DNA of 64,000 nt from Rhodospirillales bacterium (GTDB lineage Bacteria; Pseudomonadota; Alphaproteobacteria; Rhodospirillales; Casp-alpha2). The position numbers and the translations under genes are program-made. Shown one piece after another: positions 38,212 through 46,082 of the stretch. The stretch lies in the NCBI GenBank assembly GCA_018662225.1, contig JABJGO010000049.1, forward strand, positions 18,444 to 82,443, read 5' to 3'. How positions within the stretch are numbered: position 1 is the stretch's first letter; every line of letters starts with the position of its first letter. The notes under the pieces are model-generated. The model did no database searches and was not told where the DNA came from. It saw only the letters and a list, made by a program, of their open reading frames with translations.

Positions 38212-38711
38212 GGTGTCTCCGACGTGCTATCACTATTGTCATTGTCCGACTTCGCGAACAGGGAATCAAGGACCAGTATTATAGCGCCCACCGTAATCCC
38301 TGAATCCGCCACATTAAAGGCAGGCCAGTGGTATCCTGCCACGTGGATATCTATAAAATCGTAAACCGCACCATACAGGAGCCGGTCCACCACATTTCCC
38401 AGTGCACCACCAATTATCATACCGATGGCCGCAGCCTGATGGCATTTTTCAACCTGCCACAGCCACCGCACCAAAAATCCGACGATGACAAGCGCAATCA
38501 GGGACAAAATCCAGCTCGCATAAGGCGAATCCGAGCCGAACAGGCCGAAACTAACGCCTCGATTCCAGGCGACAACCAGATTGAAAAAAGGTGTTAGCGA
38601 GATGACCTGTGGCGGGTTCATCACGTGCTCCATCATCCACCACTTGGATGCCTGATCGCCGATCAGGATACCCAATGCCAACAACAGGCCTTTGTGGGAC
38701 AGTTTCATCAC
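38208..38711 (-). CDS. lspA: Lipoprotein signal peptidase
   Basis: The protein has 167 residues with four predicted membrane helices. The two catalytic aspartates lie in GGALGNVVDRLLYGAVYDFI and FNVADSGITVG. It cleaves lipoprotein signal peptides in the inner membrane. It is packed between ileS (6-nt gap) and the DUF3035 lipoprotein gene (4-nt overlap). ileS-lspA is a classic pair. Confidence 0.97.
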   Translation of the reverse strand: MMKLSHKGLLLALGILIGDQASKWWMMEHVMNPPQVISLTPFFNLVVAWNRGVSFGLFGSDSPYASWILSLIALVIVGFLVRWLWQVEKCHQAAAIGMIIGGALGNVVDRLLYGAVYDFIDIHVAGYHWPAFNVADSGITVGAIILVLDSLFAKSDNDNSDSTSETP

Positions 38712-38717
38712 GTGCTG

Positions 38718-41555
38718 TTAGTCCGTTTTCTTTTCCGGGATATCCATATCCCGAACTGTATCGGCGCAGCGCCCACAGACCAGCGGGTTTTTCGCATCAA
38801 CGCCCACATCTGGCAGAATTTTCCAGCAACGGCCGCATTTCTCACCTGATGCCAGTTCCGGCACCACGACAATACCGGGGATGTCTTCCATTCGGAAACC
38901 ACTGGGTGGTGCATCACCATCTGCAAACGAGGCAGCAGATGTGATGAACAGGTCGGCTACCTCTGTGGCGGACAGATCGGCGATGGCATCGCGGTAAACC
39001 TGATCCGCATAGATCGTCGGTGCTGCTTGCAGACTGGACCCGATGCGTTTTTCAGCCCGCTCTACTTCCAGCGCGCCGGTGACAACCCGGCGTAACTGGC
39101 GAATGGTTTGCCATTTTTCGTTCAGGGCATCATCACGCCACTCATCCGGGATGTCATGGAATGTACCCAGGTGGATGCTGTCGGCGTCTTCCCCATAACG
39201 GGCAGCCCAGGCTTCTTCTGCGGTGAAGCAGATGAAGGGCGCAAACCACTTGGTCAGACAATCGAACAGGGTGTCGAGCACGGTGCGGACAGCGCGCCGT
39301 TGGGTGGAATCGGCGGCGTTGCAATACAGGCTGTCTTTACGGATATCCAGATAGAAGGCGGATAGCTCAACGGCACAGAAGTTATGCAGTTGGGAAAACA
39401 GCGAATGGAATTCAAATGCATCACACGACTCGCGCACCATCTTATCCATTTCCCACAGCCGGTGCAGAGCCCACCGATCAAGTTCTGGCATATCGGCCAC
39501 GGGCAGCTTTTCGGCCTCGCTAAAGTCCGTCAGGTTCCCCAGCAAATACCGCAAGGTGTTGCGCAGGCGGCGATAGATATCGGCGTGGTGTTTCAGAATT
39601 TCTGGGCCAATGCGCAAGTCATCGGAATAATCCGATCCCACCACCCACAGGCGTAGAATATCCGCGCCGTGCTGGTCGATCACTTCCTGTGGCGACACGA
39701 TATTGCCAAGGGACTTGGACATCTTCTGGCCGTCTTCGGCCATAACAAACCCATGAGTCAGAACCGCATCATAAGGCGCCCGACCACGGGTGCCGCAGGA
39801 TTCCAACAATGATGAGTGGAACCAGCCGCGGTGCTGATCGGTGCCTTCAAGATACAGCGATGCAGGCGATTGCAAGTCCTCACGGGCTTCCAGCACAAAG
39901 CTGTGGGTGGAGCCTGAATCAAACCACACATCAAGAATGTCGGTGACTTGCTCATAGTCGTCCACATTGTGGTCATCGCCTAAGAAACGCGCAGGATCAG
40001 ATACGAACCAGGCATCTGCACCTTCGACCTCAATGGCTTCAGCAACCCGGTCGATAACGGCCTGATCGCGCAGCGGCTCGCCGGTTTGTTTGGAAACGAA
40101 TACGGCAATAGGCACGCCCCAGGCGCGTTGGCGTGATACACACCAATCCGGGCGATCCTGAATCATGCCGCGCAGTCGGGTCCGGCCGCTTTCCGGCACA
40201 AACCGGGTCTCGTCGATGGCCTTCAGGGCCACTTCACGCAGGTTGTTGGTCTCCATGGATATAAACCACTGCGACGTATTGCGGAAAATTAACGGGGCTT
40301 TGGAGCGCCAGCTATGGGGATAGCGGTGAACCAACTTGTCCGTGGCAACCAATCCACCGGCATCTTTCAGCGTCTGGACAACCTCGTCATTGCATTTATA
40401 GACGTGCTTGCCCGCAAACAACGGTACATGCGCGTAGAAGCAGCCGTCTTCGCCCACGGTTTGTGGTGCTTCGATACCGTTTTCCAATCCGAGATACCAA
40501 TCATCCGGGCCATGTCCGGGGGCAACGTGCACGATGCCGGTACCGTCTTCGGTGGTGGCGAATTCAGCACTTAGTACAGGAACCTCATAATCGAAGCCCT
40601 GTCCATTGAGCGGGTGTGCACACTTGGTGCCCACAATGCCTTCCCCTTTCAGGGTCGCGGATGTCGTATATGTCTCGATCTTCGCGGCGGCGCAGAAATC
40701 TTCCAGCAGCAGCGTGGCGATGACCATCTTTTCGCCGACTTTCGCCAACGAGCCTTCGGCCACGGCGGTGATCTCAATAACGCTGTAATCGATTTCCGGC
40801 CCAACGGCTACGGCTCGGTTGCCCGGCATGGTCCACGGTGTGGTGGTCCAGATTACGACAGCAGCACCTTCAAGTTCCGCCCTAGACGCGTCTTTGATCG
40901 GGAACCGCACGTGAATGGTGGTGGATGTGTGATCGTGATATTCGATTTCGGCTTCGGCCAGCGCGGTTTTTTCAACGGGCGACCACATGACAGGTTTGGC
41001 ACCCTTGTACAGAGAGCCATTCATCAGGAATTTGCCCAATTCACGCACGATCTGGGCCTCGGCGGCGTAGGTCATGGTGGAATAGGGATTGTCCCAATCA
41101 CCAAGCACACCCAGACGCTTGAATTCCTCGCGCTGGATATCCAGCCATTTTTCGGCAAATTCCCGGCACTCACGGCGAAACTCAACGATTGGCACCTCGT
41201 CCTTGTCTTTGCCTTTTTTCCGGTACTGTTCCTCGATCTTCCATTCAATGGGCAGACCATGACAGTCCCAGCCGGGCACATAAACGGAATCGCGCCCCAT
41301 CATCTGCTGCGACCGGCTGATCACGTCTTTCAGGATCTTGTTCAAGGCATGACCAATGTGCAAGTGGCCGTTGGCGTAGGGTGGGCCATCATGCAGGATG
41401 AATGGCTCACGGCCCTTGCTCATGGCACGTTGGCGGTGGTACAGGTCATCGGCTTCCCACTTGGCCAGAACATTGGGCTCGCGCACCGGCAGGCCGGCTT
41501 TCATGGGGAAGTCGGTTTTGGGCAAAAGTATCGTCGATTTATAGTCAGCGCTCAT
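38718..41555 (-). CDS. ileS: Isoleucyl-tRNA synthetase
   Basis: The protein has 945 residues, standard for the bacterial enzyme. HIGH motif: PPYANGHLHIGHALN near residue 60. KMSKS motif: GQKMSKSLGN near 610. The editing domain lies between them, and the C-terminal zinc finger shows CGRCWKILPD and CGRCADT. It charges tRNA-Ile. The start is the ATG at 41555. A 232-bp gap to ribF contains a short palindrome but no recognisable leader peptide. Confidence 0.97.
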   Translation of the reverse strand: MSADYKSTILLPKTDFPMKAGLPVREPNVLAKWEADDLYHRQRAMSKGREPFILHDGPPYANGHLHIGHALNKILKDVISRSQQMMGRDSVYVPGWDCHGLPIEWKIEEQYRKKGKDKDEVPIVEFRRECREFAEKWLDIQREEFKRLGVLGDWDNPYSTMTYAAEAQIVRELGKFLMNGSLYKGAKPVMWSPVEKTALAEAEIEYHDHTSTTIHVRFPIKDASRAELEGAAVVIWTTTPWTMPGNRAVAVGPEIDYSVIEITAVAEGSLAKVGEKMVIATLLLEDFCAAAKIETYTTSATLKGEGIVGTKCAHPLNGQGFDYEVPVLSAEFATTEDGTGIVHVAPGHGPDDWYLGLENGIEAPQTVGEDGCFYAHVPLFAGKHVYKCNDEVVQTLKDAGGLVATDKLVHRYPHSWRSKAPLIFRNTSQWFISMETNNLREVALKAIDETRFVPESGRTRLRGMIQDRPDWCVSRQRAWGVPIAVFVSKQTGEPLRDQAVIDRVAEAIEVEGADAWFVSDPARFLGDDHNVDDYEQVTDILDVWFDSGSTHSFVLEAREDLQSPASLYLEGTDQHRGWFHSSLLESCGTRGRAPYDAVLTHGFVMAEDGQKMSKSLGNIVSPQEVIDQHGADILRLWVVGSDYSDDLRIGPEILKHHADIYRRLRNTLRYLLGNLTDFSEAEKLPVADMPELDRWALHRLWEMDKMVRESCDAFEFHSLFSQLHNFCAVELSAFYLDIRKDSLYCNAADSTQRRAVRTVLDTLFDCLTKWFAPFICFTAEEAWAARYGEDADSIHLGTFHDIPDEWRDDALNEKWQTIRQLRRVVTGALEVERAEKRIGSSLQAAPTIYADQVYRDAIADLSATEVADLFITSAASFADGDAPPSGFRMEDIPGIVVVPELASGEKCGRCWKILPDVGVDAKNPLVCGRCADTVRDMDIPEKKTD

Positions 41556-41661
41556 GGCTTGATTATCATCCGTAAAAAAAATCGGGAATAAGGAATTCGG
41601 TTTGAAAAATCGTTTTTTAACCCGCGCTGAACCGCATCGCGGCCCTGAAAGGCGCGGGTCA

Positions 41662-41680
41662 CATAATTCGTGAAATTATG
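41662..41680. repeat. Small palindrome in the ileS upstream gap
   Basis: The 7-bp arms cataatt (41662-41668) and aattatg (41674-41680) enclose a 5-nt loop. The palindrome lies in the gap between ribF and ileS, upstream of ileS. It could be an operator or a weak terminator of ribF, and no T run follows. Nothing else notable is seen in the gap. Confidence 0.35.
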
Positions 41681-41787
41681 CCGATATTTGGCGCTCTTTC
41701 AGCGCGTATGGAAAAACTGATTTTCATGGCGCGGATAATATCCTTAGCACCCCTGTTTCCGCAAGACACACGGCGCACAATTCGCAA

Positions 41788-42723
41788 TTATTTCAATATG
41801 TCCCGCGCCTGGTCACAGTCCTTGGCGATCTGACTTTTCAGCGCATCCAGTCCGTCCAGCATCAGTTCCGGGCGAAGATATTCCACTAACTGCACCCGCA
41901 AGTGGCGATCATACAGGTCTTCGGCAAAATCAAAGATATACACTTCCAGAACAGACTCAGGCGTCTCGAACATGGGCCGAATGCCAAGATTGGCCACACC
42001 ATCCAGCCAGACCGGCTCGTCACCCGTATCAATGGCGGCCCTGATCGCGTACACGCCACGCGCGGGCTCCATGTAATCTTCTAAATGCACATTGGCCGTG
42101 GGGAATCCGATAGTGCGCCCGCGTTTATCGCCGTGGCTGACGCGGCCGGAAATCTCGAACGGCCGGTCCAGCAGGCGCGCCGCTGATCTGGGGTCGCCCG
42201 CCGCCAAATATTCGCGCACCCGTGTGGATGAATAGGGCTTGCCGGTGGAATCGTCGATGGCACCCACGGCAGTCATGCCGAACCCGGCTTCCATCCCCAT
42301 GTGCAACAGCAGTTCGCAATTTCCTGCGGCACCTTTGCCGAAGCTGAAATCATAGCCGCACACCACGTGATAAACGCCCAGGTTATCCACCAGAACATGC
42401 TGAATGAACTGTTCGGCGGCCATGGTTGCCAGGTCTTCGTCGAACCGCAGAACCACCATGAAATCCACGTCCAGCGTGCCCACCGCATGGGATTTAGCGC
42501 GCAGCGGCGTAATGCGGAATGATGGTTGGCCCGGCTTGAAATACATGCGTGGGTGAGGCTCGAACGTCATCACGCCCCACGGCACGTTATTGGCCGCCGC
42601 AATACGCCCGGCTTCCTGAATAACGCCCTGATGGCCCAAATGAACCCCGTCGAAGTTACCAACGGCAATCACCGCCTGCCGGTAGTCTTCGGGCAATCCT
42701 TCGTAGTGTCGAAATATCCTCAT
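41788..42723 (-). CDS. ribF: Bifunctional riboflavin kinase/FAD synthetase
   Basis: The protein has 311 residues. N-terminal FAD synthetase domain: AVIAVGNFDGVHLGHQGVI (HIGH-like nucleotidyl transferase), CGYDFSFGKGAAG and STRVREYLAAGDPRSAARLL. C-terminal riboflavin kinase domain: GRTIGFPTANV. It phosphorylates riboflavin to FMN and adenylates FMN to FAD. A near-palindrome (gttga to tcaac at 42727-42743) lies just upstream of the start and may be regulatory. Confidence 0.96.
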   Translation of the reverse strand: MRIFRHYEGLPEDYRQAVIAVGNFDGVHLGHQGVIQEAGRIAAANNVPWGVMTFEPHPRMYFKPGQPSFRITPLRAKSHAVGTLDVDFMVVLRFDEDLATMAAEQFIQHVLVDNLGVYHVVCGYDFSFGKGAAGNCELLLHMGMEAGFGMTAVGAIDDSTGKPYSSTRVREYLAAGDPRSAARLLDRPFEISGRVSHGDKRGRTIGFPTANVHLEDYMEPARGVYAIRAAIDTGDEPVWLDGVANLGIRPMFETPESVLEVYIFDFAEDLYDRHLRVQLVEYLRPELMLDGLDALKSQIAKDCDQARDILK

Positions 42724-42849
42724 TGTGTTGAGACAGTGTCAACGCGGGGCTCTTGGGTCAAGTGCGGAAAATGGCATTGATTTGGGGTCGACGGCATAAA
42801 ATATCCATTATAAGCATTAATTCCTTGACAATGATGTGAGTTTGTGCTT

Positions 42850-42938
42850 GAGTATCCTAAGCGCACGGCACCGATGTGCCTGATTTCTAACGTCACACAC
42901 ATAACCGCTGCTCCTTGGTTGGAGGCAGCGGTTTTTTT
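42850..42938 (+). ncRNA. Candidate small RNA or attenuator upstream of the peptidoglycan-binding gene
   Basis: A TTGACA hexamer at 42825-42830 is a possible -35 element, although no good -10 is seen at standard spacing. The stretch from about 42850 holds a small hairpin (ggcac-cgat-gtgcc, near 42868) and ends at a strong terminator at 42903-42938. This structure lies between the promoter region and the ribosome site of the next gene. It could be a free-standing small RNA of about 90 nt, or a leader that attenuates the downstream gene. No Rfam family is recognised. Confidence 0.4.
42903..42938 (+). terminator. Intrinsic terminator in front of the 42971 gene
   Basis: A 9-bp stem (aaccgctgc at 42903-42911 with gcagcggtt at 42925-42933) is extended by three pairs (tcc/gga) with one bulged G. 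A run of seven T residues (42932-42938) follows on the plus strand. It ends 32 nt before the ATG of the next gene, so it is not a terminator of an obvious upstream coding gene on this strand. Confidence 0.8.
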
Positions 42939-42970
42939 GTCTCACCAGCATTCAGAAAAGGATTTTTCTC

Positions 42971-44437
42971 ATGGCCGCTATCGCTCCTGTAGCAGCACCA
43001 AACATTCTCTCCAGCGCACCCGCTGACGTATCATCTGTTCAACGGGTTGCATTCGATGCCGGGTTATATACGGACAAGATCGATGGTGTGTACGGCCTGA
43101 AAACCAGCAATGCCATTCAGTCTGCACAGCGACAATTGGGTGTAAGAAGCGATGGCTTGATCAATCCAGGTGGGGCGACCCTTTCGGCCTTTCAACAGCA
43201 AGGCGCGTCGAGCCGCTCGCTCCTGGAGAACCGCCCTTCACCACACGGTACCGCCCAGCGTGATAGCCTGTTACCAAATGAACCGGATAATGCACCCAAG
43301 ATCAAAACCACAAAGCAACAGGTGGCAAAGGTCAATCGCATGCATAGGGCCAAAGCAGAAGTGGAAAAGCTGGTAAAGCCTCAAACACGATCACATGCTG
43401 AGGACATTAGTGAGATTACAGGAAGAGCAAACAGGCCATTGCCTGAGCTAAGTAATGCGGCGACCTCCTCCAACCGACGAACTGCGGAGCATCTTCGTAA
43501 GATTGCCGGTACAGGTGATCTGTCAACGTTTACAGCCGGCGCCATTGCCAATGGCGATGACAAAGCCATAGCCGAAGTCTCTGACCTTATCGAACAGGTT
43601 CACGCCAACAACCCATCTCAGGCCAAGGAGTTGTTTGAGAGCACCGTAGCGAAGCTGCCTGCTAAAAAAGCTGAGGCGTTGAAGGGTACGCTTAGTGCTG
43701 GTTCCGATGCCAGTCGGCACCCGTCAACACACGAAACTACATCTGATACCAACGGTACCGATACAATTGCGCCAGCATGGCGAGGCCGTCTCGACAAATT
43801 GGAAGCTCTGGCGAATGATCCTTATGCCAACAAGGACAAACGGGCTCAGGCCCAAAGCGAATATGACTCAAGTTTTATCACCAAGGGGCCAGATCGCATT
43901 GATGCCATCGTTAACGACAAACCGGGGTTATTTAAAATCCGCACTAACCCTGATGCTACAAGTGAGAAGACATGGTACGAATCATCAGGCTTGGGTTGGG
44001 ATGCGGTTGAAAAGCACAATAAGACAATTGAACAAGCAGCCATAAAACACGGGGTGGATCCAGACCTCATTCGGGCCGTCATGTGGGCAGAGAATGCGCG
44101 TGGGCACAAAGGAGGGCTCAACGATTTAGCAGATATAACTGGCCTGTCAAATTCCAGTATGCCGATGAATATGAACAAGGAAACCGGTGCTCGGCTTACT
44201 GGTAAGAAACCGGAAGATATGAACGATGCGCAAGCCAATATTGATGCTAGCGCCAAATTTCTGAAAGGGCTCACAGAGCGGGTTGCTGGCCCAAAAGATG
44301 CTGCCAAGGTAGGGACTGTATGGAACAGTACGTCGAAGGAAAAGACTTCCGACTTCGGTGAATATGTTGGACGTCTTCATAGGGAAAAACCATGGATAAA
44401 ACAAAAACCCGATGCGTTTCCACATCTCTATCCATAA
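42971..44437 (+). CDS. Peptidoglycan-binding and lysozyme/transglycosylase-like protein, possible effector
   Basis: The protein has 488 residues; AAAAGGA lies 9 nt upstream of the ATG. An N-terminal PG_binding_1-like repeat (about 20-65, VQRVAFDAGLYTDKIDGVYG) is followed by a long polar low-complexity middle (about 75-270). The C-terminal domain is lysozyme-like: HGVDPDLIRAVMWAENARG, with E374 the candidate catalytic acid, then NINASAK-type helices and SDFGEYVGRLHREKPW. The last pattern resembles SLT-type muramidases of secreted effectors. No signal peptide is seen, so export would need a dedicated system or phage-type release. The next gene encodes a small membrane protein that could protect the producer. 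Confidence 0.75.
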   Translation: MAAIAPVAAPNILSSAPADVSSVQRVAFDAGLYTDKIDGVYGLKTSNAIQSAQRQLGVRSDGLINPGGATLSAFQQQGASSRSLLENRPSPHGTAQRDSLLPNEPDNAPKIKTTKQQVAKVNRMHRAKAEVEKLVKPQTRSHAEDISEITGRANRPLPELSNAATSSNRRTAEHLRKIAGTGDLSTFTAGAIANGDDKAIAEVSDLIEQVHANNPSQAKELFESTVAKLPAKKAEALKGTLSAGSDASRHPSTHETTSDTNGTDTIAPAWRGRLDKLEALANDPYANKDKRAQAQSEYDSSFITKGPDRIDAIVNDKPGLFKIRTNPDATSEKTWYESSGLGWDAVEKHNKTIEQAAIKHGVDPDLIRAVMWAENARGHKGGLNDLADITGLSNSSMPMNMNKETGARLTGKKPEDMNDAQANIDASAKFLKGLTERVAGPKDAAKVGTVWNSTSKEKTSDFGEYVGRLHREKPWIKQKPDAFPHLYP

Positions 44438-44454
44438 CAGAAGCTAATATCGAT

Positions 44455-44561
44455 GATAGGTGGCGCGTGAATTTGCTCGCCGCCTATCAATCTGAGATAC
44501 TCGTAACTACTGCGTTATGATGCCCTGAAAGAACGTCTGCAAAAACAGCGCCAGGGTTTTT
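44455..44561 (+). terminator. Hairpins following the lysozyme-like gene
   Basis: A 10-of-11-bp stem (gataggtggcg at 44455-44465 with cgccgcctatc at 44478-44488) lies just after the stop codon. A second, looser structure (ccctg at 44523-44527 with caggg at 44552-44556) is followed by five T residues. They may end the transcript or leave the next small gene at reduced expression. The second is weak. Confidence 0.45.
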
Positions 44562-44613
44562 GTTGGAGAAACAATCGGATAACCACATCCATTGGAAAAT
44601 ATAGGAAATGGCA

Positions 44614-44934
44614 ATGAGAATTACGCGCGCATTCCAAAAACCCATTGTACGAATTGTCATTCTTGGTTTTGCATTTAGCGCAATGATTTGCATTTGGCTT
44701 CTTATAACAACGGAAGGTGTAGAGCCAAAGGGATTTTGTCGATTCGTAACGGGTGATTCTGGTCAGCTACCACTTAATCCGTATCCAGATGAGGCCGAGG
44801 AGTATTCTTGTCAAGTAACCTGGAATGAAGATTCCATTGGCGAGATATTGTACTACGCATTCTTGTTCATAATTGCTGTCAATGTATTCCGTTTTGCTCG
44901 AGCCCTATGGCGTGGCATTCTTCGCGACCCATAA
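44614..44934 (+). CDS. Small two-helix membrane protein, possible immunity protein
   Basis: The protein has 106 residues. I chose the ATG at 44614 because AGGA lies 7 nt upstream; an ATG at 44608 is too close to it. Two hydrophobic segments (about 11-32, and 80-100 with ILYYAFLFIIAVNVF) flank a loop of about 45 residues that holds two cysteines (GFCRF and YSCQV), probably periplasmic. The basic N-terminus fits an inside orientation. This layout is common among immunity proteins against periplasmic cell-wall toxins, and the gene follows a lysozyme-like gene. No family is recognised, so the role is inference. Confidence 0.65.
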   Translation: MRITRAFQKPIVRIVILGFAFSAMICIWLLITTEGVEPKGFCRFVTGDSGQLPLNPYPDEAEEYSCQVTWNEDSIGEILYYAFLFIIAVNVFRFARALWRGILRDP

Positions 44935-44970
44935 CAACTTTCCGGTTAAACAAACCTAAACCCAGAATAA

Positions 44971-45075
44971 GGGAACAGTTACCGATTTGTCTGTTAAAAG
45001 CCGGAAGCTCAACTAGGCCGTTTGCTCACCCGAAGAGACCCGGGCCAAATCCGAAATAGTTCGGTAACTGTCCCC
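44971..45075. mobile_element. MITE- or REP-like palindromic element, about 105 bp
   Basis: The end at 44971-44985 (gggaacagttaccga) is the reverse complement of the end at 45061-45075 except for one base. The 75 bp between them hold no coding frame. Terminal sequences reading ggggacagttaccg are typical of REP-type or MITE-type repeats mobilised by transposases elsewhere in a genome, as far as I recall. A target-site duplication is not obvious. Confidence 0.6.
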
Positions 45076-45126
45076 GGAGAATTGTAAATTGAATATACCG
45101 CATACCTTGATCTGTGTGATTGCTTA

Positions 45127-45549
45127 TCAGCTATCTGTAAATCGAAGGATGCCAGCGATCAACGGGCCTTTTGAAGCATCTGATGGGTGATTAATACCGT
45201 CGTTAACCACAACTTCTGCAAAATCAAAAGGGCTTACCCCTTCTAGGCAGGCAACGTTTATGCCAAACTGATTGGGGTTCGATCTGCGTTGGTGATGGGT
45301 GTATATGCCGCAAATTGAACAAAAAAAGTGTTTTGCAGTCTTGGTATTAAACTCATAGAGCGTTAAAAGTTCTTCACCTTTGACAAATTCAATGCCATCC
45401 AGCTCCACAGAAGCAGCCACTGCACCACGCATACTACAATAGGAGCATGAACATCGCCGAATCGTGTTGAACTCGTCCGTCAGGCGAACCTTGAATTCGA
45501 CTGCCCCGCAGTGGCAGGTGGCACGATGTTGCTTTGATGGGTGGCTCAC
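45127..45549 (-). CDS. GFA/CENP-V family zinc-binding protein
   Basis: The protein has 140 residues. The zinc-cysteine pattern of the GFA family is clear: CHCGAVEF at the N-terminus, then RRCSCSYCSMRGA and FFCSICGIYTHH. The family was named for glutathione-dependent formaldehyde activation, but the function of most members is unproven. It lies next to the maoC gene on the same strand with a 16-nt gap. Confidence 0.9.
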   Translation of the reverse strand: MSHPSKQHRATCHCGAVEFKVRLTDEFNTIRRCSCSYCSMRGAVAASVELDGIEFVKGEELLTLYEFNTKTAKHFFCSICGIYTHHQRRSNPNQFGINVACLEGVSPFDFAEVVVNDGINHPSDASKGPLIAGILRFTDS

Positions 45550-45565
45550 CGAACACTCCTTGGTT

Positions 45566-46018
45566 CTAGCTGTCTTTAGACGGCACCATGATCGTGGCTT
45601 CGCCGGTCAGGACGGGTTTGCCGTTTACGGTGCAGACGGTGTCCATTTCAATGAACCGCTTTTCGGGCACCAGTTTGGTGATGGTCACGCGCGCCGTTAC
45701 CGTGTCATTGACGCGGACCGGGGCTTTGAACTTGAGCGACTGACCCACATAGATACAGCCCGGTCCGGGTAACTTGGTCCCGATGACGGTTGAGATGAAG
45801 GCGGCGCTGATCATGCCGTGGGCAATGCGGCCTTCGAACATGGTTTCCGAGGCGAATTCATGGTTCAGGTGAACCGGGTTGGTGTCACCTGAAATGCCGG
45901 CGAACAGCACGATATCGGTATCCGTAATGGTCTTTGCGTAGATATCGGACATGCCGATTTCCAGGTCTTCAAAATAGTACCCGTGCAGGCTTTCGTTATT
46001 ACCGGTTACGTCGCTCAA
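45566..46018 (-). CDS. MaoC-like (R)-specific enoyl-CoA hydratase family protein
   Basis: The protein has 150 residues with a hot-dog fold. The catalytic Asp-His pair lies in SGDTNPVHLNHEFA, followed by AHGMISAAFISTVIG. The family hydrates enoyl-CoA in fatty acid or polyhydroxyalkanoate metabolism. The exact substrate is not known. It lies between the gfa-like and amidase genes on the same strand. Confidence 0.9.
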   Translation of the reverse strand: MSDVTGNNESLHGYYFEDLEIGMSDIYAKTITDTDIVLFAGISGDTNPVHLNHEFASETMFEGRIAHGMISAAFISTVIGTKLPGPGCIYVGQSLKFKAPVRVNDTVTARVTITKLVPEKRFIEMDTVCTVNGKPVLTGEATIMVPSKDS

Positions 46019-46082
46019 CTGAATTCTCCTTGGTTATATTACGTCATAGTAGGGGGCGCTTGCTGGTGGTCAAGCAACGTAA

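Noticed and set aside
40614..41591. Open frame of 325 codons on the plus strand
   Set aside because: It is the reverse strand of ileS, whose HIGH and KMSKS motifs are certain. The composition reads as a shadow.
44971..45075. Complete insertion sequence
   Set aside because: No transposase frame is present and the element is only about 105 bp long.
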